A DNA stretch of 64,000 nucleotides from Pardosa pseudoannulata (lineage: Eukaryota; Arthropoda; Arachnida; Araneae; Lycosidae). Positions 13,202 to 24,351 of the stretch are shown here, in pieces (positions within the stretch are counted from its first letter, which is position 1; every line of letters starts with the position of its first letter). The stretch is from the NCBI GenBank assembly GCA_032207245.1, contig CM063502.1, positions 47,010,904-47,074,903 on the forward strand, given 5' to 3'. The translations under genes were made by a program, and so were the position numbers. A model generated the notes under the pieces. The model saw nothing but the letters and a program-made list of their open reading frames with translations, searched no databases and was not told the origin of the DNA.

Positions 13202-14640
13202 GATAAAAATTGTGAATTGGCACAAAAATTGAATTTAATTTTAATTTAGACAAAATTGTAACACACGAGGTTACTTTCCACGCTCACGTACAAGGCGAAG
13301 AATAGGCAAGAGGGATTGTTGCCAACACTAATTTCGAGAAAGCAAAAGAGATTGATCAGTCAGTCAGGCAACCGAGCTGTGAAAACCGAAGCATGTTGTT
13401 TTTATTCCTGGTAAACCAATGGCTGAGACAAGCAAGACATTTTTTTTTCATTTGGCTCAATAGATCCGAGCCTAGGACCGCAATAGAACCTCATCTAGGG
13501 CTTTCAATGCCAAGACTGTGTTTTCCGCAGAATTTTTACACATACAGCGTTTTATTAATTTATGTGGTATATACCATAGTTTGTGTTTGTTCTTTTGTCG
13601 GTTTTGCTTTGTATTTGTCAAAGAAACATGTTTTGTTTTGTTTTCATATGTATGATTTAGTATTTATAGTACATTATTTTCAGAATTCGCTAACAAGGAG
13701 CAAAATGTTTTACTAAAACAAGATTTTTCAATCTATTTAAACTAGGCAATTTGTCACCAGTGAAAGAAATCTTACTATTTTTAAATACAAACTTTTGTTG
13801 TTCGCTTATTTAAGATATAACGTAAGCCAGTACTATAGCCAAACCTAAAATATGGCTCAGGTCTAAGGCTCAATCTAATCGTGATCTTCGAGAACCAGTC
13901 TCCACAACTGGATCTCTCTCTCGCTAGCAGGTCAGCTCAGTGAGATCTACAAACTCCCCTGGGGGTTACTTTAAGCGATCTACCACCATTGTATCTCTCC
14001 TTCGTATTTCTACTCACCTGCTTAACTGGATCTTACAAGTTTCGCTTACAGTTTAGTAAAAACTGAATTATTTTTAATTTACAATGACTAGTGCATGTGT
14101 AGTACCACTGTGCAACTATTCATATTTTTATAATAGTGTGTTTGCAATTACCATAAGTTAATATTAACACAAGTTAGTATCTTACATTAAACTAGTATTA
14201 GCCTACGTTTCTCTATATTAAATAATATTTGTATACGTTATTTACATATATCAGGGATAAAAATGGTCAGTAAAGTCACTATTTTTTTAGATGGGTCAGA
14301 ATTAGACAGTATTTCAGAATTTAGTCAGTATTTGAAGAAAAATTAGTTTTTTGTATGTGTTTTTGTTTTATTCCCCAGCTTCCAAATATATTTAGGTTTT
14401 ATCAGTCTTGACCCCATCACATCTTAAAACTTGACTTATCATGAAAATGATTCCAAAGTAAACTTACAAGTTGCATTTTTACAGAATAACAGAAAAGAAT
14501 AAAGTTGTAATTGTACGAAAATTAACTTCTTACTTGTCAATTACTATACTGATGTTGGTCAGTAGTTTTAAAAATCAATCAGTAATTTGGTCAGCATTTT
14601 TCCAATTTTGGTCAGTAAAATCAGTATTTTCAAGCCTCTG
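13202..14640. other. Upstream region of the unrecognised gene
   Basis: It contains the probable leader and promoter zone (13202-13400), a G+C-richer patch (13860-14045) that shares an inverted match with 19005-19035, and GGTCAGTA-rich repeats (14262-14632). No plus-strand gene is supported. Confidence 0.5.
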
Positions 14641-16152
14641 CCCAGCTAGCACGGAAACGTTGGATTTTCGTTGGCTACAAGTTGGCCGTTGGTCTTTGGT
14701 TGGGTAAACGTTGAAAACGGGAAATGAAATGATGGTATTTAATTGGCAAAATGTTTGGTTGGCTATCGGTAATTCTGAAACGTTGGCCAACGGTTGGGCC
14801 AACGTTGGAGATTTTCTGTTTACGCCTCTTGCACAAATATCGGCATACCATTGGCTAAGAAATATAAAAGTAACCGCCATATCTACGAGCATGTGCAGAA
14901 GCTCCGCCAAAAGAGAAAGTTGTGTATCAACCGCTATCTTTAGGGTTAACGCGCTATCGCTGCAGGATTTTAAATTTGCAAGGTAAGTTCTCTTGATATT
15001 TTTGTGTTCTACCATATATGCCCTCATTATTATTAATTTATTGAAGAAAACGATATTTGGCTATCTAAACTGTAGTTTCTTTTTTGTGTTTTTAATAGTA
15101 ATGCACCATTTACAAAAGTATATACAGCGTTTTAGTACACTTTGATCTTTAATACCTTTTAGTACATTTCTTTAGTACAGATTTCAAAAAATAGCAAATT
15201 TTAAGTCAATTTAAGATAGTTGACTTAATTTTTTTTAAAGCATTCTGATTTAAATTATCGTTAAGTTACTTTTTTGTGTCTCTTCTTAATAATAATAAAG
15301 TTGTATAATGATAATATGTAAATATGGATTTCACTTTATCGTAGTTGCTATGACACTTGTTTACTTTATAACTTAATTTTATTTATTAGATGTAATTATG
15401 TTTGCCTTTATCTTTTTACATATTCAAATCATCTTTGAATCATTTTAAAAAGCTAAAAGGATAAAAGGAAATGTGTGTGGTAACATTAAAACATTTTATA
15501 ATATATATACTTTTCAAGTTACTTATTTGTGTCTCAGATGCCATGAAATTGAATCCAGAGAAAATGTAGAGAACTTTGGTAGATGGAAATGGTGGCAGAA
15601 TTTAAATAAAAAATTGTAAATAAAAGAAAAACAACTAAAATATTTATATTTATTTTTGTTTAACCTCTGTTGTGTTTTGCTTTTCTTCAATTATCTATTT
15701 TTAGCTCTCAGAAGAGGAAATTTTCGATTTTCTTATTTAAGAAACAGTTTGTATCATTAAAAAAAAATAATACAGATTTCAAAGGAATAAATGGATTGCC
15801 GCAGAGTAAGTATTATATGAAATGTGGGATGTGGACTAAAATAATCTCATTCTTTTTTATATCTATTTTTTATTTTTCAACTCTTGCAAAATTTAAAAAT
15901 GACTTGTGTTATAAAAACATCAGCTTATTTCAAAGTAATAACCCATGCCCATTCTATATTATACACTATAGCAAAATAATAAACAGAAATAATAAACGTT
16001 GGAATTCAGTTGGCCCATCGTAGTGTTTCGTTGGCATTATGTAAACAACAACCATTAGCCAACCATTAACCAACGGTTGGCCAACATGTCATATCAACGT
16101 TGCCCCAATGTATGCAGTACAACGTTGGCCCAACGTAACGTTGCTAGCTGGG
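14641..16152. mobile_element. 1.5 kb inverted-repeat element with ACGTTGG-rich ends
   Basis: The stretch starts CCCAGCTAGCA and ends with its exact reverse complement, TGCTAGCTGGG. Inside both ends, for about 170 bp on the left and about 160 bp on the right, sit many copies of ACGTTGG, GTTGGCC and CCAACG in both orientations. This suggests subterminal binding sites for a transposase. The short open frames inside (for example 14711-14986 on the plus strand) match nothing I know, so it is probably non-autonomous. I found no convincing target-site duplication and cannot assign a superfamily. It lies just upstream of the P-type pseudogene, in DNA rich in GGTCAGTA repeats (14262-14340 and 14555-14632). 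Confidence 0.75.
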
Positions 16153-16229
16153 TGACTATTTTTCATACCTGTTATATTAATATTTTATATTAAGTTAATA
16201 AGTCTGAACTATATTTTATACATATAATT

Positions 16230-18273
16230 AATTAATTTTTTTTTCTGTTAAGGTTTGTGAACTACTCTTCACAGATTCAGATTTTTTTACATTTGCTAAA
16301 GGTGTTGATAAAAAAACCTGAATATTTACTAGAAACTCCCTTAAAAATTAGAAGGTAAATATAATAGCCTATATTTTAGCTATACTTCAACTCTTATTGT
16401 GCCATATATTTTGAAAGTTCATATAAATTGTTTATCATTTGTAATTTAGGTTATGAATTAAAACTGGAGATTGTAACTTGAAAAAATAAGTGATCTAGAG
16501 TATTTTACTGTCTGGAAAAATCAATAATTTTACTATTTTTTATTTTTTTCATAAATTTATAGACTGTTTTTAAGGAACTAATTTATGAGAATATAGTTTT
16601 TATATCCCATTCTTTGAAATGTACTTAAAGGTAAATCATTTTTCTTTTTATAGACTGTTCATTATATCCGGAAAAAAATTTTCACTCACAGAAAATTGTG
16701 ATAAACTTGTAATATTAATAATAGATGAGATCCATTTGAAAGATTATATTGACTATAAAGGAGGTAGCATAGTAGGTATAAGCTATAATACTAATACTAA
16801 TTCTTGTGCTTCAAGTGTTTTTATGATTAAAAGTGTTTTGTCAAAATTTAAAGATGTTGTACATCCTGTACTCAAAAAAGTAATTATAGGTTTAGAGGAA
16901 ATGGACTTTAATGCTTTATGCGTCATTACAGATAATAATTCAATTAATCAAAGATCAATGTCAAATTTTGTTTCTTCAGCAAAATTTTCAGTTTGTGTAT
17001 CTCCACCCTCTAGATAGCAAATGGCCACTATTTTACTTTATTGGTAGTGTTAACCTTTTGAAATGCATTAGAAATAATTGGTTAAATTTTAAAAATTCTT
17101 GAAAAGTATTTTTTCTATCCAGATTTTGATGAAGGTTTTAATATAAACAATCCTTACAATATTAAAACAGCATGTTTAAATATACTAAAAGATCTACACG
17201 AAATAGAATGTAACTCATTAATCAAATTTGGATATAAATTAAGCTTTAAGGAACTTTCTCCAACAAATTTAGAGAGGCGAAATGTTAATTTGTTTTTACA
17301 AATATTTAATAAATTTGTTGCTCAGGCATTGATTAAGCTTGACGGTAAAGATAAATTAAACCATTACTAACACACCTCAAATTTTATTACAATTATTCTT
17401 ACTTTGTGGCATATATATAATGTTAAATTTATAAGTAAAGGATTTAGGTTAAATAATATCTGCCAAACCCCATTAACATTCAATGAAAATGCTCAAAAAT
17501 GCGTCAAAATTGTTTTTATAGACGAATTTTTAAATTGGTTAGATGAATGGGATAAAATATGTTGCACAACATTTATGTGTTCTAAAAAAACTCATGCAGT
17601 TCTAAAAGTTGTTAATGGTATTCAAATAAGTAAGTACTGTAAAGAAGAATTAAATATTGATCATATTTTACCTGTGAAATTTCAGACAGATAATAAAGAG
17701 TCTAGGTTTGGCTTTTATAGACAATTAGCAGGTTGCAAATATAATATCTCATTACAACATCAGTCTGAATGTGAAAACAAATTAAGATTACAGTCAGCGA
17801 TAAAGCTAAAACTACAAACTAAAGCTTGTGGTGAAGTTGAAAGGAAAGATTTTCTAATTGAAATTGAGGATTTTGAAAATAGTGATTTCGTAAATAACAA
17901 TATTGATATATGTGTACTACCATTAGATATTACAAATGCAAAGCCTTACTTTTCAGTTATCGTTTATTTATCAGATTATTGCCTATATTCGTTTTGAAAA
18001 AAGAATCTCGTGAATCATGTAAAGAATTGCATTTGCTGGATAAAACTCTTAATGTTGAGTATAACTTTTTAAAAAATTTAGAGAGAGGCCGGCTAATGTT
18101 TCCTTGCAATCATATTGTAAATGTGGTAATGTATAATTATATTATTATAAATAAATTATACTTTCATAATTAACTAGAGCTCTTTAATATGCAGAATCAT
18201 CGTCATGTAGCTATTGAAGCTACAATATCGGCATTAGAGGAGAGAAATCTGCTTCAAACATATGTGTTTTGAG
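16230..18273 (+). pseudogene. P-element-type (THAP9-like) transposase pseudogene
   Basis: A decayed transposase of the P superfamily, which cuts and pastes DNA with an RNase H-like core. From 16651, after an acceptor-like TTTTTATAG, it reads LVILIIDEIHLKDYIDYKGG with the DEIHLK catalytic-Asp motif, and then KKVIIGLEEMDFNALCVITD with DNNSIN. A frame change near 16990 leads to GSVNLLKCIRNNWLNFKNS, another near 17105 to DFDEGFNINN, and a stop lies near 17369. WHIYNVKFISKGF, NWLDEWDKI and ESRFGFYRQLAG follow at 17404-17994, then a last frame change near 17990. A possible final exon (acceptor AATATGCAG at about 18194) ends NLLQTYVF and a stop. The N-terminal THAP finger was not found. An acceptor-bounded segment at 16252-16320 may be an upstream exon. 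At least three frame breaks and one stop rule out an intact product. Confidence 0.85.
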
Positions 18274-21200
18274 AAAATTTAAGCTTACACTTTAATTCTA
18301 TATATATGGGCTGCGACAAATATATTATTAAATAATTTTTGTAAGGGAAAAAAACACAGATGCAATTCTATTCTCTCATGCTAAAAGAGAAATGTAAAAC
18401 TTTGAAGAGAAAGCTGGAAACATTATCATAATTACCTTGAAGTAAAGTGTTATGTGTATAAAAATATTTGTTATTCTTTTAAGTGTATTATGAATAAATG
18501 ATTTCTGTATGACTGCATATGATGTTCTGCATAACTGAAATAAAATCATTGAAAATTAGTTGTATTGTTATTTTCTTTATGAAATTTGTACTTTTTCTTC
18601 ATTGAATTTTACAATTGGTAGCAAATATTCAACAAAGAAGAATTAACAAAATAATTTTTATGGTTAAATCAATATTTTTTAGAGTGTGTGTTAATTTAAA
18701 ATAAGTTTTTTAATTCACATTTTAATTTCTTTTGCTTTATTACGCTAAAAGTAATACCGTATTCATTTATGAATACTTGGATTGTTTAAAGCTTTCTATA
18801 AATAACACAATGAAATTAATTTTAAGCATGAATTGTTCTTTCATTAAGTCTTTTATTAAAATGTTAAGTTACAATATTAATTTAAGAATAAAAATAATTA
18901 AAAAAAAAACCTAATTTCCATACTGCTCTTGCGATTTGGAGTAGTTTACTTACACGAGGAAAATCTCACTTATGTGAAGCCACATAATTGTGACCAACAT
19001 AACTGTGGGACCTGGTTCTCGAAGGTCACGGTAAAATTCTGGTGGAGAGCTTATCTCCCTCTCCTGGTTCTTACATTCTTAGAATTCTTCAATGTTGGAC
19101 CCTACGGTGCTAGGCTGCCGCGGATAAACGATTTCCTTACTGAATTCTCTCAACAGTTGCCTTAGCTCTCCTCGTAACAATTGCCTATCCCCAGGTGCAC
19201 TAAAAAGTCTAATACCCAGGCAAAACATTACCAGAAGTTGAAGATCCTTCCATTTGTCCCTTGGGTGATGGATGAGCTACCTGTAGTCTGTACAAAACAT
19301 GCATTTTGCCTTTCGTCAACCTTGTTGGTACACTTACAAATTCTTCCAAAACTATTTAAAAATATTCGACATGTTTAATCTTCATTTACTGATGTGCGAT
19401 CTCTAAGACTGCACGAGCTTAACTTTTAAGTATTTTTTACCCCCTAAATCATAAATTACTCATGCCTTTCTCAGTATTTTTTTAGCGTGTGCTGTCAAGT
19501 TAGAAATTATTTGAAACGAAAAACTGGTGATAGTTTTTAACTAACGAAATACATCCACAGTAGTTAAAGGTTAATTTAAATAAATATATACCCTATCAAC
19601 AAATATAGCTTAAATAATATTTCAATTTTAGTTCCTTTTAATTTGATTGATTCAATCTCGAAAAATATTTTTTTTACACTCTTTAGTACTGAGGATGAAC
19701 TTGGCATCAAATGCATTCGATTCGAAGTAATATCGTTTTCTAGTTGTTTATTACATAAAGTTGTCCAATAAAAAGTAAACTGTTTTATTTACAAGTTAAA
19801 AAAAAAACCGTTTGACAAGGTGCTAGATGTTTGTCTAATTTATCTATTAGATATCCTAGCCTGGTTCTTATAAATGGTACATTGTAATATGGTATACTGT
19901 TGCCTTTAAAACATTCAGAGCAATGTTAATCATTCTTTTCTCAGTTAGAAAATTTTAAAGCACTTAACATTGCTCCAAAGTATCCCAACAAACAAAATTT
20001 TTTAGAATTTGAAAACTTTTTTGATAATGTACCTAGAAAAAGTATTGATAAATTATGAGAAAAGGCATGAACTTCCTTTCATACATCAAACTCAAACAAA
20101 CCAATATGCGTTTAGCTGTTAAGAATGTTGTTTTCCATTCAGTTATTGATAAAAATATCTCTGCATAGCATTTGATAAAAATGAAACGCTTTATTAGAAA
20201 AAAATTATCGAACAACTAAACAAAAAGGGTGTAAGACACAAAACGAAACTAAAGTTTGTTAAGTAGAATAAAGCTGGACAGCGTTGTGATCTACCTTTAA
20301 TGTTTATTTTATGGTTCATTCTTAGATAGATAATCGTATGATTAATAATTACAGGTGAAATCTATTCCTAGCAACTTAGTCTTATATTCAAGAGTCTTAG
20401 ATACCATTTTTGATTTTAAAAGTAAATAATAAAATATGTAAAACTGAAGTACTACTGAAATATTATAAAGAAACCAAATAAAAACAAGTGTATCAAATAT
20501 AATAGTTATTAAAGAAAGAATTTTGGAAGCGTATAAAATATCAGATTGCTAAAACTGCTGGATTATATTCAGTGGCATGAGACAGATATGAACGACTTAT
20601 TATTTAATTGTTGCCTGGCCTACGATAAAATTAATATAATTTTTATGCAGAGTGATAGCTTCTTTCTACCGATTGAAGCAAACTTTGCCATATTTGAAAG
20701 TGTACCGTATTTCTCTCGAATTTTTATTACCCTATGTGATATAATAGTAAGCCAAAAATTTAAATGTATGAATGCTTGTGTGCTTGGTTTGCCGTTTCTT
20801 TTATCTTCTTCTATGTTGAAATATTTTATTTAACCGTCAGATAAAATAATAAAATCTTCATTAAAAAAGGAAAAGTCTGCTTTTAGAAAAAAATAAGCAG
20901 AGTTTTGTATTTTTTATGTTTAAATGTGTTGAAAAATTAGCCATCTTTCTTTTAAACACATTTAATTACATTAAACTCAGCTGACTACTTTTTAATTATT
21001 AGGGCTATAGCGAAATCGGTGGGACGCTATCTTTGGGTACCTATGTATCAATTGTACTTAGGTACCCAAATATTTATTTCGAATTCACCGGTCGAATGTC
21101 ACTGTCAGCATAGATTTTCCTAACCGTACAGAATCAAATTTAATAATAGAATGCCAGCTGGAGTCATTTTGACAAGTGATATATATTGCTTTATAAAATC

Positions 21201-21907
21201 CATCAATATCATCTACCTACGAATATATATGTCTGTGTGTCACGTGTATGCATATAATACAGTAATACTTATAAATTTATTATACATATTCACACATAAC
21301 ACACACACACATATATAAGTATAAATATAGTAAATATATAGCAACTTTAAGTTCTAATATATTATATATTTATATATTTAGCCTTTATAATCTAGATATA
21401 ACACTTGAATATAAAAATGAAATTCATAATATATCTATATATGTATGCGTATGTTTCATTGTGAGGTCCGCACATACGTATATATCTCGCATAACTCATA
21501 AACGTTTGGCCGAAGGAGATTCAAATTTTTGTTATTTATGACTGTTATAACATGTAGTTAAGAACCTTACACTTGATTTCAACTATCAATCTGTGTGACA
21601 AGAAATTTCAATATAACGAATATGAATGCTGCCGGGCATAATTAAAAAACGGTTTTGCCTTAGAATGTTAAAATTTTGTATATGGTATTGTTATAATGTC
21701 TAGCTGTGCACTTGCATTTTTGATTGCAATCCACATTCTGTATAACGAAAATTCTCAATGTAAATTGCGTTAATGCTACTGATCTACAATAATGCAACAG
21801 AAATATATCGACATATTCATATGCACTTGAAACAATGCTTTTTAAATAGGGGAAACAATGTTTTTAAAGTCTCATTTTTAGAGAACAAGAATAAAAATCT
21901 ATTATTT
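18274..21907. other. Intergenic, mostly unassigned
   Basis: AATAAA signals at about 18493 could have served the P-type gene. The patch 18930-19350 is G+C-richer, carries CTGGTTCTCGAAGGTCAC (inverted match to 13885-13902) and may be an unclassified repeat. At 21037-21070 TTTGGGTACCT and AGGTACCCAAA form a small inverted repeat. 21180-21480 is TATA-rich. Confidence 0.5.
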
Positions 21908-22002
21908 GGAGAGAATAATTTTAAATTTGTAATGTTTATTATCTCCAGGTAGTTAACCTACCTGAAGATAATAAACATTACAAATTTAAAATTATTCTCT
22001 CC
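21908..22002. repeat. Near-perfect 95-bp palindrome
   Basis: Two 45-bp arms (GGAGAGAATAATTTTAAATT at the left edge and its reverse complement at the right edge) are separated by 5 bp (TTAAC). One mismatch is seen (near 21945/21965). The arms are A+T-rich except for CAGGTAG next to the centre. Confidence 0.9.
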
Positions 22003-22145
22003 AAAAGGAATTATTGTAGATATGGGGAAAATTTCGGTTTAGAACGAAATATCTACGTAACGAAAGCTTTGAATGTAACTAAAATTATGGTTTTCGGTTG
22101 CCCCCAAATGGCAATACTCGATCTCTACTAATACTGTTAACTTGC

Positions 22146-22476
22146 GAAAACGAAACTAACTTTGAAACTCGAAGAGAAGGAGCAAATGGTAATTCTGATG
22201 ACGCATCATACAAAATAATAAAATGCATATAATCTAATAGGTGTTTAAGGAAAACGAAATTAACTTTGAATCTTGAAGAGATGTATAAATGATAATTCTG
22301 ATGACGCATCGTACAAAAAATAAATAAATAAATAAATAAAATAAAACACGCATAATCTAATAGGCGTATAAGGAAAACGAAACTAAATTTGTACCTTGAA
22401 GGGAATGTACAAAAATAATTCTGATGACACATTATACAAAATAATAACATGAGTATCATTTAATAGGCGTACTAAG
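22146..22476 (+). repeat. Three-unit minisatellite (about 104 bp unit)
   Basis: Units at 22146-22249, 22250-22372 and 22373-22476 each start GAAAACGAAA, contain TAATTCTGATGACGCATC (or ACACATT) and end TAATCTAATAGGCGTATAAG or similar. The middle unit is about 20 bp longer because of a (TAAA)n expansion at 22319-22340. The open frame across it on the minus strand is a by-product of the repeat. Confidence 0.9.
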
Positions 22477-22591
22477 AAGTCGTGTGTCTACATCAGGTTT
22501 AGTTAGTAGACTAGCTATATTAATATAATTAGGCCGCTGGTACAGAGAGCAAAAAATGGCGAGCGTTGGAGTTGTTAGCAATTATCATAAT

Positions 22592-23845
22592 TAGAGCTGA
22601 ATCATTTATCAATATATTAATATACTTTAATTATCGCGATATCAATATTAAAATTCTCCTTTGCCGATACATCTCCCAACGGCAATATTGTTTTTTCCTC
22701 GCGCTTGATACCGTGGATAGCCGATAGACATTCTAAATATTCCGCATAAAATAGTAATCTTTCAAGTTATTGTCCGCTTCACGTATTTACTCGCGTACTT
22801 GACAAAATCACAGGCCAAAAAATTTGCACTTAAAGATGATCACGCCTGCATCCAGTTCTTTGGTAGAATATCCAATATATCCCGATAATGAATCAGTCGG
22901 ATCAAGACCGGAAATTCACTGCCCTCGATAGGAGAGGATGAACTCTGTTGTTCTCCGCACCTACTACTGGTCTATTGGATCAATATCGAGATATATCAAC
23001 GTAATTGACCTTGACTGCTTGATCCCAACAGCCAGTGATATCTACAAGTGTTGATATATTTCGATAGCTTACTACTTGCTCGTTCTTCTACTAATATCGA
23101 AGGCGAGTGGTGTTTTGGTGAATATCGGGATAAAAAATGATTGCTCGGAATCTATTGATTGCCCAAAGTATCATAAAATTATGTAAAAAAAGTTATAAAA
23201 AAAAGCAATGTTTGGCAGTTTTTTTTGGTTTCCCGGGGGATGGAAGGAGTTAGAAAATTTAGTTTCGATTTAGGAGAAATGTAATTTGGCACAAATAAGT
23301 AATGTAAATAAGCAACAATGGTTTCTAATTTGAATAAACAATTATGTTCAGTATTTGAATAAATTACATATGAACAAATTATTTTCTTGTGTTGAAAGTA
23401 ATTACTCTTGAAAAGTTGTTTTTATCTTTCAGAAATTCAAATTTTTAGGATCAAATTGTAATCTTAAAAATAAAATAAAATAAATAAAAATAAGTAAAGA
23501 TTACATATATATGTTAGGTCTAAAAAAGGGGTAGTTGAAAATTACGTGAGTTATAAACGATTTTAAAAAGGGAACTCTTTTATAATAATAAAATAAATGA
23601 AAAAGACCCACGCTCGCGTAAGCTTAGGATAATCCGGTCAGGCGGAAGCATTTTGGAAGAGTTTGATGAGTTTTGCAAACAGATAAGAGTCAGTTAGCGC
23701 GTGAACATGGAACTGTGAACACACTCTACGCGTGTCTTCGACGAAAAAAGGAAAATTGCGCAAGTTGCTTTCAAATGGAACTATGATTTAATAAACTTAT
23801 TATTATCAAGAAAGACTGTTTTCCATTCGCCTTAATACTGGATCA

Positions 23846-23907
<62 letters not shown>

Positions 23908-24018
23908 ATATCTGTACGCTTTTACTTTAAAATATTATCGCGATATATCAATGATATCATTAGTATTTTTTTTTCCGAATGTATCGCGATATTAAATTTC
24001 TGTTGTCATCCGGCCCTA
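22592..24018. mobile_element. Non-autonomous hAT-type DNA transposon with 8-bp TSD
   Basis: The flanks carry the same 8 bp, ATCATAAT, at 22584-22591 and 24019-24026. The element begins TAGAGCTGAATCA, and its other end reads TAGGGCCGGATGA in reverse complement. An 8-bp duplication with TAGGGC-type ends is the hAT signature. The interior is filled with palindromic GATATC, ATATCG and ATCGCGAT motifs, likely subterminal repeats. It also contains a (TA)n tract at 23848-23904. No transposase reading frame is visible, so movement would need a source element elsewhere. Confidence 0.85.
23848..23904. repeat. (AT)n microsatellite inside the hAT-type element
   Basis: About 28 AT units, internal to the element at 22592-24018. 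Confidence 0.97.
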
Positions 24019-24166
24019 ATCATAATCGCATTTTATTTAACTATTATGTTATCGAACAGAGGCATGGATAAGTTTTGAAATAAATACTGAGAAAATATGA
24101 TATCAGTGTGCAGAACAAATCTATTTTACAAATTAATATATAGGTATTTACATTATTAACATCAGG

Positions 24167-24338
24167 TTTGGTTTAGTTTGGAGGTTTACGGTCTACTTTT
24201 TTGCAACACGAACGAGACCGGAACCTACTGCTTAAAGCCGATTCCGAACGGCTACGAACATCCATACTACAGTGGGGTTCGAACACACGAACTCCGGTAC
24301 CGAAGGTCAGAGCCCTAACCACTCGGTCATAGTTCGGC
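24167..24338 (-). mobile_element. SINE family A, full copy with 13-bp TSD
   Basis: TATTAACATCAGG is duplicated at 24154-24166 and 24339-24351. Between them, on the minus strand, is a tRNA-like head (GACCGAGTGGTTAGG as A box and GTGTTCGAACCCC as B box), then a body with GTTCGTAGCCGTTC and GTAGACCGTAAACC and a CCAAACTAAACC tail. The TSD makes this the reference copy of the family. The head resembles a Ser/Leu-type tRNA but is not a functional tRNA. Confidence 0.9.
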
Positions 24339-24351
24339 TATTAACATCAGG

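Noticed and set aside
13393..13716. 107-codon plus-strand open frame upstream of the unrecognised gene
   Set aside because: Hydrophobic, T-rich translation typical of A+T-rich non-coding DNA; no start context or partner exon.
14575..15027. 150-codon minus-strand open frame
   Set aside because: It crosses the boundary of the inverted-repeat element at 14641 and lies over the ACGTTGG arrays, with no recognised domain.
22085..22459. 124-codon minus-strand open frame with internal repeats
   Set aside because: It is generated by the three-unit tandem array; the repeats drift without codon constraint.
24290..24338. tRNA gene from A-box and B-box matches
   Set aside because: The tRNA-like part is the head of a SINE with a duplication at both ends and does not fold into a full cloverleaf by eye. 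The same applies to the heads at 31541, 46125 and 50060.
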